This document shows, piece after piece, positions 1 to 7,115 of a stretch of 29,613 nt of DNA (its first letter is position 1; the number at the start of each line of letters is the position of its first letter). Made by a program: the position numbers and the translations under genes. The notes beneath the pieces were generated by a model. It made no database searches. It was not told the DNA's origin and saw only the letters and a program-made list of their open reading frames with translations. This stretch comes from JAPYTU01 sp036166735 (GTDB taxonomy: Bacteria > Bacteroidota > Bacteroidia > Cytophagales > MED-G16), in contig JAYZHG010000058.1 in the NCBI GenBank assembly GCA_036166735.1, positions 1 to 29,613 of the forward strand, given 5' to 3'.

Positions 1-1171
1 TTCTAATATAAATTCCAGGCTCTACAGTGAAAACATTTCCTGGTTTTACATCAACATAAAAGTTTCCAACATCATGCACATCAAGGCCTAAATGATGAGA
101 AGTCCCATGCATAAAATATTGTTTAAAAAGAGGATTTTTAGGGTCTTGTTTTTTTACATCAGTTTTATCTAGAAGTTTAATTTTTAGAAGTTCACTTTCC
201 ATAATTTTACCAACTTCTTTGTGATAATCATTAACTGTTATTCCTGGTCTAAGGATATTTGTAGCTTCATTTTTTACATTTAAAACAGCATTATATACAT
301 CCAACTGTCTTTTTGTAAATTTTCCATCTACTGGTATGGTTCTAGTCATATCAGACTTATAATTTGCATATTCTGCTGCAACGTCCATAAGAATTAATGA
401 ACCTGGTTTACATTCACAATTATTTTCATTATAATGAAGTGTGCATGCATTTATTCCTGAAGCTATTATAGGTTGGTAGGCGAAACCTTTAGAATTATTT
501 TTAATAAATTCATGAATAAATTCTGCCTCTAATTCATACTCCCATACTCCAGGTTTAGTATAATTTAAAATTCTTCTGAATCCTTTTTCAGTTATGTTAC
601 AGGCTTTTTGAATTAATTTAATTTCTATATTATTTTTTACCATTCTTAGTTTACTGAGTAAAGGGTATGATCTTTCAAAATTTTGTAGTGGAAATTTTTC
701 TTTTGCAAAACCATAAAATCTATCTTGGGCGGTTTCAACTTTAGTAATTGAACGGATATGTTCATTTTTTTCTATGTAAAGGTTATTTGATTCTGCAATA
801 ATTAAAGGCAGAATTTTATAAAATTCATCATTCCATAACACTGTTTTTATTCCTGATATTTTGATAGCTTCATTTTTTGTTAATTTATTACCTTCCCAAA
901 TTGAAATTTCTTCACTTGTCTCTTTAATGAATAATATTTCTCTTAAATTTTTATCTGGAAAATCTGGTGCTAAAATTAAAAATGTATCTTCTTGATCAAT
1001 TCCAGTTAGATAGAATAAGTTAGTATTTTGAATAAATGGCATTTCTTCATCTGCATTAGTTGGCATTAGATCATTGGAAACAAAAACTGCAGCAGACTTC
1101 TCTTTTATAGATTTAATAAAATTTTTTCTATTTTTTATAAACAGATTATTATTAATGTGTTGGTATCTCAT
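1..1171 (-). CDS. Xaa-Pro aminopeptidase (M24 metallopeptidase), 3' end cut by window
   Basis: Probably removes an N-terminal residue that precedes proline in peptides, in the cytoplasm, using a two-metal centre. The reading frame starts at an ATG at 1171 (reverse strand) and stays open for 390 codons to the window edge, so the C-terminus is missing. Residues about 1-150 look like the aminopeptidase P N-terminal domain (MPTNADEEMPFIQNTNLFYL, then a GID turn). The catalytic pita-bread fold follows. Its metal ligands can be read as Asp263 (LILMDVAAEY), Asp274 (SDMTRTIP), His355 (HGTSHHLG) and Glu384 (TVEPGIY); the last Glu ligand would lie beyond the edge. Full-length relatives have about 430-460 residues. 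The gene diverges from the O-methyltransferase across about 78 bases. Family assignment is firm; exact substrate is inferred. The sequence alone does not separate PepP from PepQ, but the N-terminal domain favours PepP. Confidence 0.9.
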   Translation of the reverse strand, partial: MRYQHINNNLFIKNRKNFIKSIKEKSAAVFVSNDLMPTNADEEMPFIQNTNLFYLTGIDQEDTFLILAPDFPDKNLREILFIKETSEEISIWEGNKLTKNEAIKISGIKTVLWNDEFYKILPLIIAESNNLYIEKNEHIRSITKVETAQDRFYGFAKEKFPLQNFERSYPLLSKLRMVKNNIEIKLIQKACNITEKGFRRILNYTKPGVWEYELEAEFIHEFIKNNSKGFAYQPIIASGINACTLHYNENNCECKPGSLILMDVAAEYANYKSDMTRTIPVDGKFTKRQLDVYNAVLNVKNEATNILRPGITVNDYHKEVGKIMESELLKIKLLDKTDVKKQDPKNPLFKQYFMHGTSHHLGLDVHDVGNFYVDVKPGNVFTVEPGIYIR

Positions 1172-1249
1172 TTTACTAAATTTTACTTCTAAAATACATT
1201 TTTAAATTATATATACATTAATTGTTAATTAATTTTTAATTTGGCAGTT
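1172..1249. promoter_or_regulatory. Divergent intergenic region, presumed promoters
   Basis: This 78-base gap lies between the divergent aminopeptidase and O-methyltransferase genes, so it must hold promoters for both. It is almost pure A+T. A perfect 7-base inverted repeat (ATTAATT-GTT-AATTAAT, 1217-1233) sits in it, but in such A+T-rich sequence this could be chance. I found no full match to the Bacteroidota -7 element TAnnTTTG. Confidence 0.3.
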
Positions 1250-1897
1250 ATGGATTTAATTAGTCGCAATTTAGAAAAATATGTCGAATCCTATTCAGAT
1301 TCTGAGCCTGATCTTTTAAAAAAAATAAATAAGTATACTCACTCAAATGTTCACTCTCCTAGGATGCTATCAGGCCATGTTCAGGGAAGAATACTTAGTT
1401 TTTTATCAAGAATAATTAATCCTAATTTGATTTTAGAGATTGGGACGTATACTGGTTATTCTGCTCTTTGTTTGTCTGAAGGGCTTTCTTCTTCAGGTAA
1501 AATTATAACAATTGATAAAGATGTTTCATTAGAAAAAAAAGTCCAATCTTTTTTTAATGAGTCTAAAAAAAATAAGCAGATTGAGTATTTAATTGGAGAT
1601 GCTACGAAAATAATTCCATCATTAGAATATGAGTATGATTTGGTATTTATCGATGCAGACAAAAAAAATTATTTGAATTATTTTGAAATGGTTTTACCAA
1701 AATTAAGAGCTAATGGAATTATTATTGTAGATAATGTTTTATGGAGTGGAAAAGTTGTTGATATTGAGAAATTAAAAAATGATAAATTGACTAAAATCAT
1801 GCATAATTTTAATGAAACTATTAAAAAGGATAAAAGAATATCCAAAATAATTTTACCTATAAGAGATGGAATAACATTAATAAAAAAAAATGGATAA
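1250..1897 (+). CDS. Class I SAM-dependent O-methyltransferase (caffeoyl-CoA/catechol type)
   Basis: Predicted to transfer a methyl group from S-adenosylmethionine to a hydroxyl group, with a divalent metal. I place the start at ATG 1250 (215 residues) rather than at the in-frame TTG at 1241, because the protein from the ATG begins in the usual way (MDLISRNLEKYV) and the TTG adds only three residues. SAM-binding motif I is LEIGTYTGYS (about 62-71). The acidic post-I residue is Asp89 or nearby (TIDKD). The metal-binding pair is VFIDADKKNY (Asp135, Asp137), and IIVDNVLWSGKV (Asp161-Asn162) completes the site. Length and motif order match the bacterial PF01596 family, which includes catechol and caffeoyl-CoA methyltransferases and the tRNA enzyme TrmR; the substrate cannot be told. 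Its last 8 bases overlap the next gene, so the two are probably translated together. An A9 run (1882-1890) lies at the overlap. Confidence 0.87.
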   Translation: MDLISRNLEKYVESYSDSEPDLLKKINKYTHSNVHSPRMLSGHVQGRILSFLSRIINPNLILEIGTYTGYSALCLSEGLSSSGKIITIDKDVSLEKKVQSFFNESKKNKQIEYLIGDATKIIPSLEYEYDLVFIDADKKNYLNYFEMVLPKLRANGIIIVDNVLWSGKVVDIEKLKNDKLTKIMHNFNETIKKDKRISKIILPIRDGITLIKKNG

Positions 1898-3125
1898 AAA
1901 GTTAATTTTTTTTCTAGCATTATTATTTTCTATAAATGTTTTTTCTCAAGATATACCTCAAGTTCCTGAAGTGATTACGGTAGATAAGATAAGATTAAAA
2001 ATAAATGAAGATGCTAGAAATGAAATTCAAATTGAAGTTGATGCTTTGCATGCAAATAAAAAATATTTTAATGCTATTATTGATAAAATAAATATATACT
2101 TTCCAGTAATTGAAGAAATTCTTGAAGAAGAAAATGTGCCAATAGATTTTAAATATTTGTCTTTACAGGAGAGTTCATTAATACCAGATGCTGTTTCTTC
2201 TTCAAATGCAGTTGGATTTTGGCAGTTTAAGTCTACTACGGCAAAGACCTATGGATTAAATATTAATAATCTTGTAGATGAGAGACGTAATGTGGTATCT
2301 TCAACTAGAGCTGCTGCAAAATATTTAAAGAATAGTAATTTTGTTTTTGATAATTGGATTTTTTCTCTTTTATCATATATGACAGGGTTATCTGGAGCAA
2401 GATCTATTCTTGATGAAAAATTTTATGGTTCAAAAAGAATGGAAATTAATAAGAACACTCACTGGTATATTAAAAGATTTTTAGCTCATAAAATTGCTTA
2501 TCAGGATGAAATTAATAAAGACAATTACAATGATAAATTTACTATCTACAAAAATTATGAAGCTAAGAGTATTGAAGATCTATCAGAAAGTTTATCAGTT
2601 AATTTAGATGATTTAAAATCATATAATAAATGGTTAAAATCTTCTGAATTGCCTAGAGATAAGGTTTATTCTTTCCTTGTACCCTTAAAGAGTAAGAATT
2701 TATATAGTCAAATTAAAAGTTCAGTTATTTCTAAGGTTAAATCATTTATTAGTTCAAGTAAAAATTCGTTGATTGATGAAAAAATTAAATTAATTGCAGA
2801 GAAAAAAATGATATTTTTAAATGGGTTACCCTCAATAATTATAGATTCAGATGATACAATGAATGAAATATTTAAATTGTATAGTATTTCAAAAAAATCA
2901 TTCTTTTCATACAATGATATAGATTCAAACCATCAATTACAGATAGGTGTACCATACTATTTTGTAAATAAAAGAAATAGGGGAAGAGTTCAGACTTATA
3001 TTAGAAGAAAGGAAGAATCGTTATGGGAAATTTCCCAAATTTTTGGAATTAAACTTAAAAAGCTTGAAAAGTTTAATGAAGGTAATTTATCGGATAAAAT
3101 AATACTTAGGAAGGGTATTTTTTGA
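1890..3125 (+). CDS. Exported lytic transglycosylase with LysM-like C-terminus (MltD-like)
   Basis: Expected to cleave peptidoglycan glycan strands in the periplasm, forming 1,6-anhydro ends, during wall growth or division. The N-terminus is a signal peptide (MDKKLIFFLALLFSINVFSQ, cleavage probably after Ser19 or Gln20). Residues about 65-200 form a soluble lytic transglycosylase domain: YLSLQESSLIPDAVSSSNAV carries the catalytic Glu94, followed by VGFWQFKSTTAKTYGL and a helical stretch ending SYMTGLSGARS. The middle (about 225-360) is Lys-rich and resembles degenerate LysM repeats. The last 45 residues (about YIRRKEESLWEISQIFGIKL) form a LysM-like peptidoglycan-binding unit. At 411 residues it has the usual MltD-like architecture without extra repeats. 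ATG 1890 overlaps the methyltransferase stop (ATGGATAA), indicating translational coupling. The stop at 3125 lies two bases from that of the convergent oxidoreductase gene. Confidence 0.86.
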   Translation: MDKKLIFFLALLFSINVFSQDIPQVPEVITVDKIRLKINEDARNEIQIEVDALHANKKYFNAIIDKINIYFPVIEEILEEENVPIDFKYLSLQESSLIPDAVSSSNAVGFWQFKSTTAKTYGLNINNLVDERRNVVSSTRAAAKYLKNSNFVFDNWIFSLLSYMTGLSGARSILDEKFYGSKRMEINKNTHWYIKRFLAHKIAYQDEINKDNYNDKFTIYKNYEAKSIEDLSESLSVNLDDLKSYNKWLKSSELPRDKVYSFLVPLKSKNLYSQIKSSVISKVKSFISSSKNSLIDEKIKLIAEKKMIFLNGLPSIIIDSDDTMNEIFKLYSISKKSFFSYNDIDSNHQLQIGVPYYFVNKRNRGRVQTYIRRKEESLWEISQIFGIKLKKLEKFNEGNLSDKIILRKGIF

Positions 3126-3127
3126 TA

Positions 3128-4324
3128 TTAATTTTTAATAATTTTTTCAACAATTTTTCCACTAGATTTATTTTTTAGTATAAGTTTTTTATCTCCATAG
3201 TGAGTCATTTCTTCTTTTACTAAATAATATTCATCATCATAATTATCAAGAGTATTAATTTTGTCTACACCTTCTTTTCCCCTCCATAAATCTAAATTTA
3301 TTGGTTCCCATTTTTTACTTTTAATAGAAGCGTATGATGCATCAATAATAGCATTTACTATATATCCATCATAAAAAGTTTCTTTAGGTATTGTGTTATT
3401 TTCCATGCAATCAAACATATCTGCAAACATGTGATTATATCCAAGTTCATTTAATTCATCACCTACAGGGAATAACCATCCTGAGTCTGATTCTGCTTTT
3501 TCAGCTACATAATCACTTCCTTTTCCTGTTGTAAACATTTCGAATCCTGTTCTTAGAAAGGAATTTACCCATATGGTACCTTCTGTTCCCATTACTTCAT
3601 CCCTTAGATCCATTCCTCCTCTAAATGTCCAACTAACTTCAAATTGACCAATTGCTCCATTTTCATATTTTACTAAGCCTATTGCATGATCTTCTGCATC
3701 GATGGGTTTTACTTGTGTATCTCCCCAACACATAACTTCTATTGGTTTAATGTCTTTTCCTATGTAGTTTCTACTTATTTCAATACAGTGACATCCTAAG
3801 TCAAGAATACAACCTCCTCCGGCTTGTTCTATATCCCAGAACCATTCACTATGAGGTCCTGGATGTGTTTCTCTTGATTTTGACCAAATAATTTCACCAA
3901 GACTACCTCCTTTAACGCTATCTAGAGCTTTTAGAAATTTTGGTGTATAACATAAATCTTCAAGATAACCTGCAAAAATTCCAGCCTTTTCAACTGATTC
4001 AACCATTCTTTTTGCTTCACTTGCATTCCTTCCAAGAGGTTTTGTACAGAGAACTGCCTTGTTGTGTTTACAGCAAAGTTGTACAGCTTCTTCGTGTAGA
4101 TTATTTGGAAGTGCAATACAAACAACATCTACATCTTTATGTGATACAGATTTTTCCATAGAAGTAGTCCAGTGATTAACTCCATAGTCATTAGCATATT
4201 TTTTTGCACTTTCTTCTCTTCTAGAATATATTGAAACTACTTTGTCTTTACTTCTATAACCATGAAGTGAATCAGTATAGAATCTACCTATAAATCCTGA
4301 TCCGAGCATTGAAATTTTTTGCAT
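3128..4324 (-). CDS. Gfo/Idh/MocA-family NAD(P)-dependent oxidoreductase, cytosolic
   Basis: Predicted NAD(P)-dependent dehydrogenase acting on a sugar, inositol or related polyol in the cytoplasm. The N-terminal Rossmann fold starts at residue 3 with KISMLGSGFIGRF (Gly8, Gly10, Gly13). CTKPLGRN (Lys95-Pro96) is this family's EKP-type motif, and GCILDLGCHCIE (Asp175, His179) supplies the usual catalytic Asp/His pair. The C-terminal half (about 125-350) is the substrate-binding alpha/beta domain. The 398-residue length is normal and there is no signal peptide. It lies four bases downstream of the MFS transporter gene on the same strand, so the two probably form an operon in which the carrier imports the compound this enzyme oxidises or reduces. 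That link, and the substrate, are inference. The Tat-exported paralogue at 5640-7115 is divergently transcribed from this unit. Confidence 0.9.
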   Translation of the reverse strand: MQKISMLGSGFIGRFYTDSLHGYRSKDKVVSIYSRREESAKKYANDYGVNHWTTSMEKSVSHKDVDVVCIALPNNLHEEAVQLCCKHNKAVLCTKPLGRNASEAKRMVESVEKAGIFAGYLEDLCYTPKFLKALDSVKGGSLGEIIWSKSRETHPGPHSEWFWDIEQAGGGCILDLGCHCIEISRNYIGKDIKPIEVMCWGDTQVKPIDAEDHAIGLVKYENGAIGQFEVSWTFRGGMDLRDEVMGTEGTIWVNSFLRTGFEMFTTGKGSDYVAEKAESDSGWLFPVGDELNELGYNHMFADMFDCMENNTIPKETFYDGYIVNAIIDASYASIKSKKWEPINLDLWRGKEGVDKINTLDNYDDEYYLVKEEMTHYGDKKLILKNKSSGKIVEKIIKN

Positions 4325-4328
4325 GATA

Positions 4329-5507
4329 TTATTGTTTGGTTTTTTCTTTAAAAAATATGATTAAAAATAATAAAACAGCTGCAGCAATATATGCTGGAAC
4401 CATCCATATGTCAGGCCAATTTTTTATTTCATTTATAGTATAATAATCTGATATATATCCTGCCATAGCAGATCCTATTGCCATACCTATTCCATAAGTT
4501 GCAACAGTGAATAATCCTTGAGCTGCATTTTTTATTTTTTCATTTGCTTTATTTTCTGTGTACATGTAACCTGTAACAAAGAAAAAATCATAACAGATTC
4601 CATGTAAGATGATTCCAGCCATAAGCATCCAATAGTAATCACCCATATCCCCATTTGCAAAAAATATAAACCTTAATAACCATGCACCAATTCCGATTAT
4701 TAAAATATTTTTTACTCCTAGTCTATAATATAAAAAAGGTATTGCTAATATAAAGATAGCCTCAGATATTTGTCCAAATATCATCTTGCCTGCTGCGCCT
4801 TCCATTCCTATATCATTTAGGAAAACATTTGCAAATGAATAATAGAAAGACAATGGAATACATAGTAATATAGCAGAGATGAAGAAAATTAAATATGATC
4901 TGTTATTGAGTAATTCTATACCTTCTAGTCCTAAACTAGAACTTTCTTTGTTTCCTTTCGGTGGTACATTAGGTAAAATAAATGAGAATATACCAAGTAA
5001 TATTGATGCAAATGCTGCTATGTAAAATGTAAAAGGAAGGGTAGAAATATTATTTTCTAATTGTAACTTTCCAATAATAAATCCGGCAACAATCCATCCA
5101 AAAGTTCCAAAAAATCTTATTACTGGAAAAATTCTACCAGTATCACTCACATTAGCAAACACTATATTATTTGAAAGGGCAACAGTTGGCATATAAACTA
5201 TTGAATAGATTAGTACTATTATAAGAAAAGCAAAAGAGGAAGTAACCTGAGTTGCATAGATTAGGAGTAAACCTCCTATAACATGTAAAATGCCCATTAT
5301 ATTTTGTGCAGAAAAATATCTATCTGCAATAGATCCTACAAAAAAAGGAGAAATGATAGTTGCAATAGCAAATGCACTATATGTATTTCCTATTTCAGCT
5401 CCTGATGAGCTTAGTATTTTTGCCATGTATGTTCCAGCAGTTACATACCATGCTCCCCAAATAAAATATTGAAGGAACATCATTATTGATAATTTTATAT
5501 TTTTCAC
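4329..5507 (-). CDS. MFS transporter, nucleoside:H+ symporter (NupG-like) type
   Basis: Twelve-helix major facilitator carrier of the inner membrane, 392 residues, hydrophobic throughout. The N-terminus (LSIMMFLQYFIWGAWYVTAG) is characteristic of the Bacteroidota branch of the nucleoside/sugar proton symporter family (PF03825-like), with SIADRYFSAQNIM as the helix 2-3 loop and GICYDFFFVTGYMYTENKA as a family signature in the second half. The only upstream start is GTG at 5507; the next ATG lies eight codons inside, within the conserved N-terminal segment, so GTG is preferred. It is followed four bases later by the Gfo/Idh/MocA gene. Members of this family move nucleosides, but in Bacteroidota they often sit next to sugar oxidoreductase genes, so a sugar or oxidised-sugar substrate is equally likely here. 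The family call is firm; the substrate is not. Confidence 0.86.
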   Translation of the reverse strand: MKNIKLSIMMFLQYFIWGAWYVTAGTYMAKILSSSGAEIGNTYSAFAIATIISPFFVGSIADRYFSAQNIMGILHVIGGLLLIYATQVTSSFAFLIIVLIYSIVYMPTVALSNNIVFANVSDTGRIFPVIRFFGTFGWIVAGFIIGKLQLENNISTLPFTFYIAAFASILLGIFSFILPNVPPKGNKESSSLGLEGIELLNNRSYLIFFISAILLCIPLSFYYSFANVFLNDIGMEGAAGKMIFGQISEAIFILAIPFLYYRLGVKNILIIGIGAWLLRFIFFANGDMGDYYWMLMAGIILHGICYDFFFVTGYMYTENKANEKIKNAAQGLFTVATYGIGMAIGSAMAGYISDYYTINEIKNWPDIWMVPAYIAAAVLLFLIIFFKEKTKQ

Positions 5508-5639
5508 GGTTTGATTTGGTTTTAATTTTTACTTAGTTCTTGAAGAATTATTAAGTTAAAAAAAATTTTTCTAAATTAAGAGCGATTTTATATCAAGATT
5601 ATAATTTATTTATAATAAACTAACCTTAAAAAAATTACA
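5508..5639. promoter_or_regulatory. Divergent intergenic region between transporter unit and Tat oxidoreductase
   Basis: A 132-base A+T-rich gap that must carry promoters for the leftward transporter-oxidoreductase pair and the rightward Tat-exported oxidoreductase. I see no full match to TAnnTTTG in either direction and no convincing operator palindrome. The last 20 bases before ATG 5640 are A-rich with no Shine-Dalgarno sequence, as is normal in Bacteroidota. The arrangement suggests shared control of both units, but no binding site can be named. Confidence 0.3.
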
Positions 5640-7115
5640 ATGAAAAAAAATATATCAACAAACAAATCACGTAGAGATTTTATAAAGTACGGCTCACTTG
5701 CAGCATCAGGTTTTTTTATTGTTCCAAGGCATGTATTAGGTGGTAATGGATATCAAGCTCCAAGTGATACATTAAATATTGGAGGTATAGGTGTTGGTGG
5801 TAAAGGAACAAGTGATTTATGGAATGCTTCTATTCAAGGAGCTGAAAATGTTGTTGCTATGTGTGATGTTGATAAAGGAAAACAAAGTTTAAAATCTAGA
5901 GAAAGATTTTCTAATGCAAATTTTTATCAAGATTATCGAGAAATGCTTGATAAAGAAAAGGATTTGGATGCTGTAACAATTTCTTCACCCGATCATATGC
6001 ATGCAATTCAGGCTCTTGCTGCTATGGATCTTGGTATTCATGTGTATGTGCAAAAACCTTTAACTCATAATATTAGAGAAGCTAGGATGCTTACTGAAAC
6101 TGCTAGAGAAAAGAAAATTGTTACTCAAATGGGAAATCAAGGAGCTTCTAATTCTGGTATGGTTAAAATACAGGAATGGTTTAATAAAAAATTAATTGGT
6201 GATGTTGATAAAGTATATGTATGGACAAATAGACCTGTATGGCCTCAGGGAATTCCAGTTCCAAAACCAACAGGAGGTTTAGCACCTGAGAATTTAGATT
6301 GGGATTTATGGCTTGGTACAGCACCAAAAATTGACTATACAGATGCATACCATCCGTTTAATTGGAGAGGATGGTGGGCTTATGGAACAGGGGCTTTGGG
6401 AGATATGGGTTGTCATATTATAGATGTTCCTTATAGAACTCTTGGTCTTGGATATCCTAAATCTGTTGAATGTAGTGTAGGTAATGTATTTATTAAAATG
6501 TGGAGGCCTGAGTATATCCCTGAAGGATGTCCTCCTTCTTCTTATGTAACGCTGGATTTTGATAGAACAAGTAAAAACTATAAACCAATTAAAATGATAT
6601 GGAGTGATGGAGGGATAAGACCTCCACATCCTGATCTTATTCCTGTAAATGAATCATTAGGTGAGCCAGGTGGTGGAAATGGAGTAATGATGATTGGATC
6701 TAGAGGTATTATTACCTCTGGAACATATGGATTAACACCTAAACTATATAGAAAAAATAGAGAAACTTTAACATTTGATACTGATAATCAACCTGAACCA
6801 GAATTTGGACATCAAAGAAAATGGATTGATGCTTGCAAGGCAGGATTTAATAGTGAAGAACATAAAAGTTTGACTTCATCTTTTGACTATTCTGGACCTA
6901 TGACAGAAACAGTTCTTATGGGAAATATAGCAATTAGAAGTTATATGTTAAGGTTTAAAACGGATCCTTCTACTCATTTAGGGTTTCCTAATGGTGGTTT
7001 TGATTATACTGGAAGAAAAAAACTCTTGTGGGATGGAGAAAATATGAAAATTACAAACTTTGATGAGGCAAATCAGTTTGTTACTAGAGAGTATAGGAAT
7101 GGTTGGGAAGTTTAG
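5640..7115 (+). CDS. Gfo/Idh/MocA-family oxidoreductase with Tat signal peptide
   Basis: Predicted to oxidise or reduce a sugar or glycoside outside the cytoplasm, after export in folded form with its nicotinamide cofactor. The N-terminus has a twin-arginine signal (SRRDFIKYGSLAASGFFIVP; Arg11-Arg12, then a weakly hydrophobic stretch). The Rossmann motif GGIGVGGKG lies at about 48-56, Gln138-Lys139-Pro140 (YVQKPLTHN) is the EKP-type motif, and GALGDMGCHIID (Asp255, His259) is the catalytic region. The 491-residue length and the long C-terminal domain match the large Tat-exported branch common in Bacteroidota and Planctomycetota. Relatives with tightly bound cofactor run redox cycles such as glycoside 3-oxidation, but nothing here fixes the substrate. 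Its stop (TAG, 7113-7115) overlaps the stop of convergent dnaX by four bases. It is a paralogue, not a duplicate, of the product of 3128-4324. Confidence 0.9.
   Translation: MKKNISTNKSRRDFIKYGSLAASGFFIVPRHVLGGNGYQAPSDTLNIGGIGVGGKGTSDLWNASIQGAENVVAMCDVDKGKQSLKSRERFSNANFYQDYREMLDKEKDLDAVTISSPDHMHAIQALAAMDLGIHVYVQKPLTHNIREARMLTETAREKKIVTQMGNQGASNSGMVKIQEWFNKKLIGDVDKVYVWTNRPVWPQGIPVPKPTGGLAPENLDWDLWLGTAPKIDYTDAYHPFNWRGWWAYGTGALGDMGCHIIDVPYRTLGLGYPKSVECSVGNVFIKMWRPEYIPEGCPPSSYVTLDFDRTSKNYKPIKMIWSDGGIRPPHPDLIPVNESLGEPGGGNGVMMIGSRGIITSGTYGLTPKLYRKNRETLTFDTDNQPEPEFGHQRKWIDACKAGFNSEEHKSLTSSFDYSGPMTETVLMGNIAIRSYMLRFKTDPSTHLGFPNGGFDYTGRKKLLWDGENMKITNFDEANQFVTREYRNGWEV

Noticed and set aside
1217..1233. 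Perfect 7-base inverted repeat ATTAATT-GTT-AATTAAT in a divergent promoter region, as an operator
   Set aside because: Only A and T form the arms, and such repeats are expected often in sequence this A+T-rich. No second copy was found at other promoters in the window.
1882..1890. A9 run at the end of the O-methyltransferase gene as a slippage site fusing it to the lytic transglycosylase
   Set aside because: Loss of one A would put the methyltransferase in the frame of the next gene, but the fusion would bury the signal peptide and would not make sense for an exported enzyme.
3940..4161. Open frame on the plus strand inside the cytosolic Gfo/Idh/MocA gene, and a similar one at 3931-4128 on the minus strand
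   Set aside because: Both lie wholly within a well-supported gene in another frame and show no recognisable motif or domain; they are by-products of its codons.
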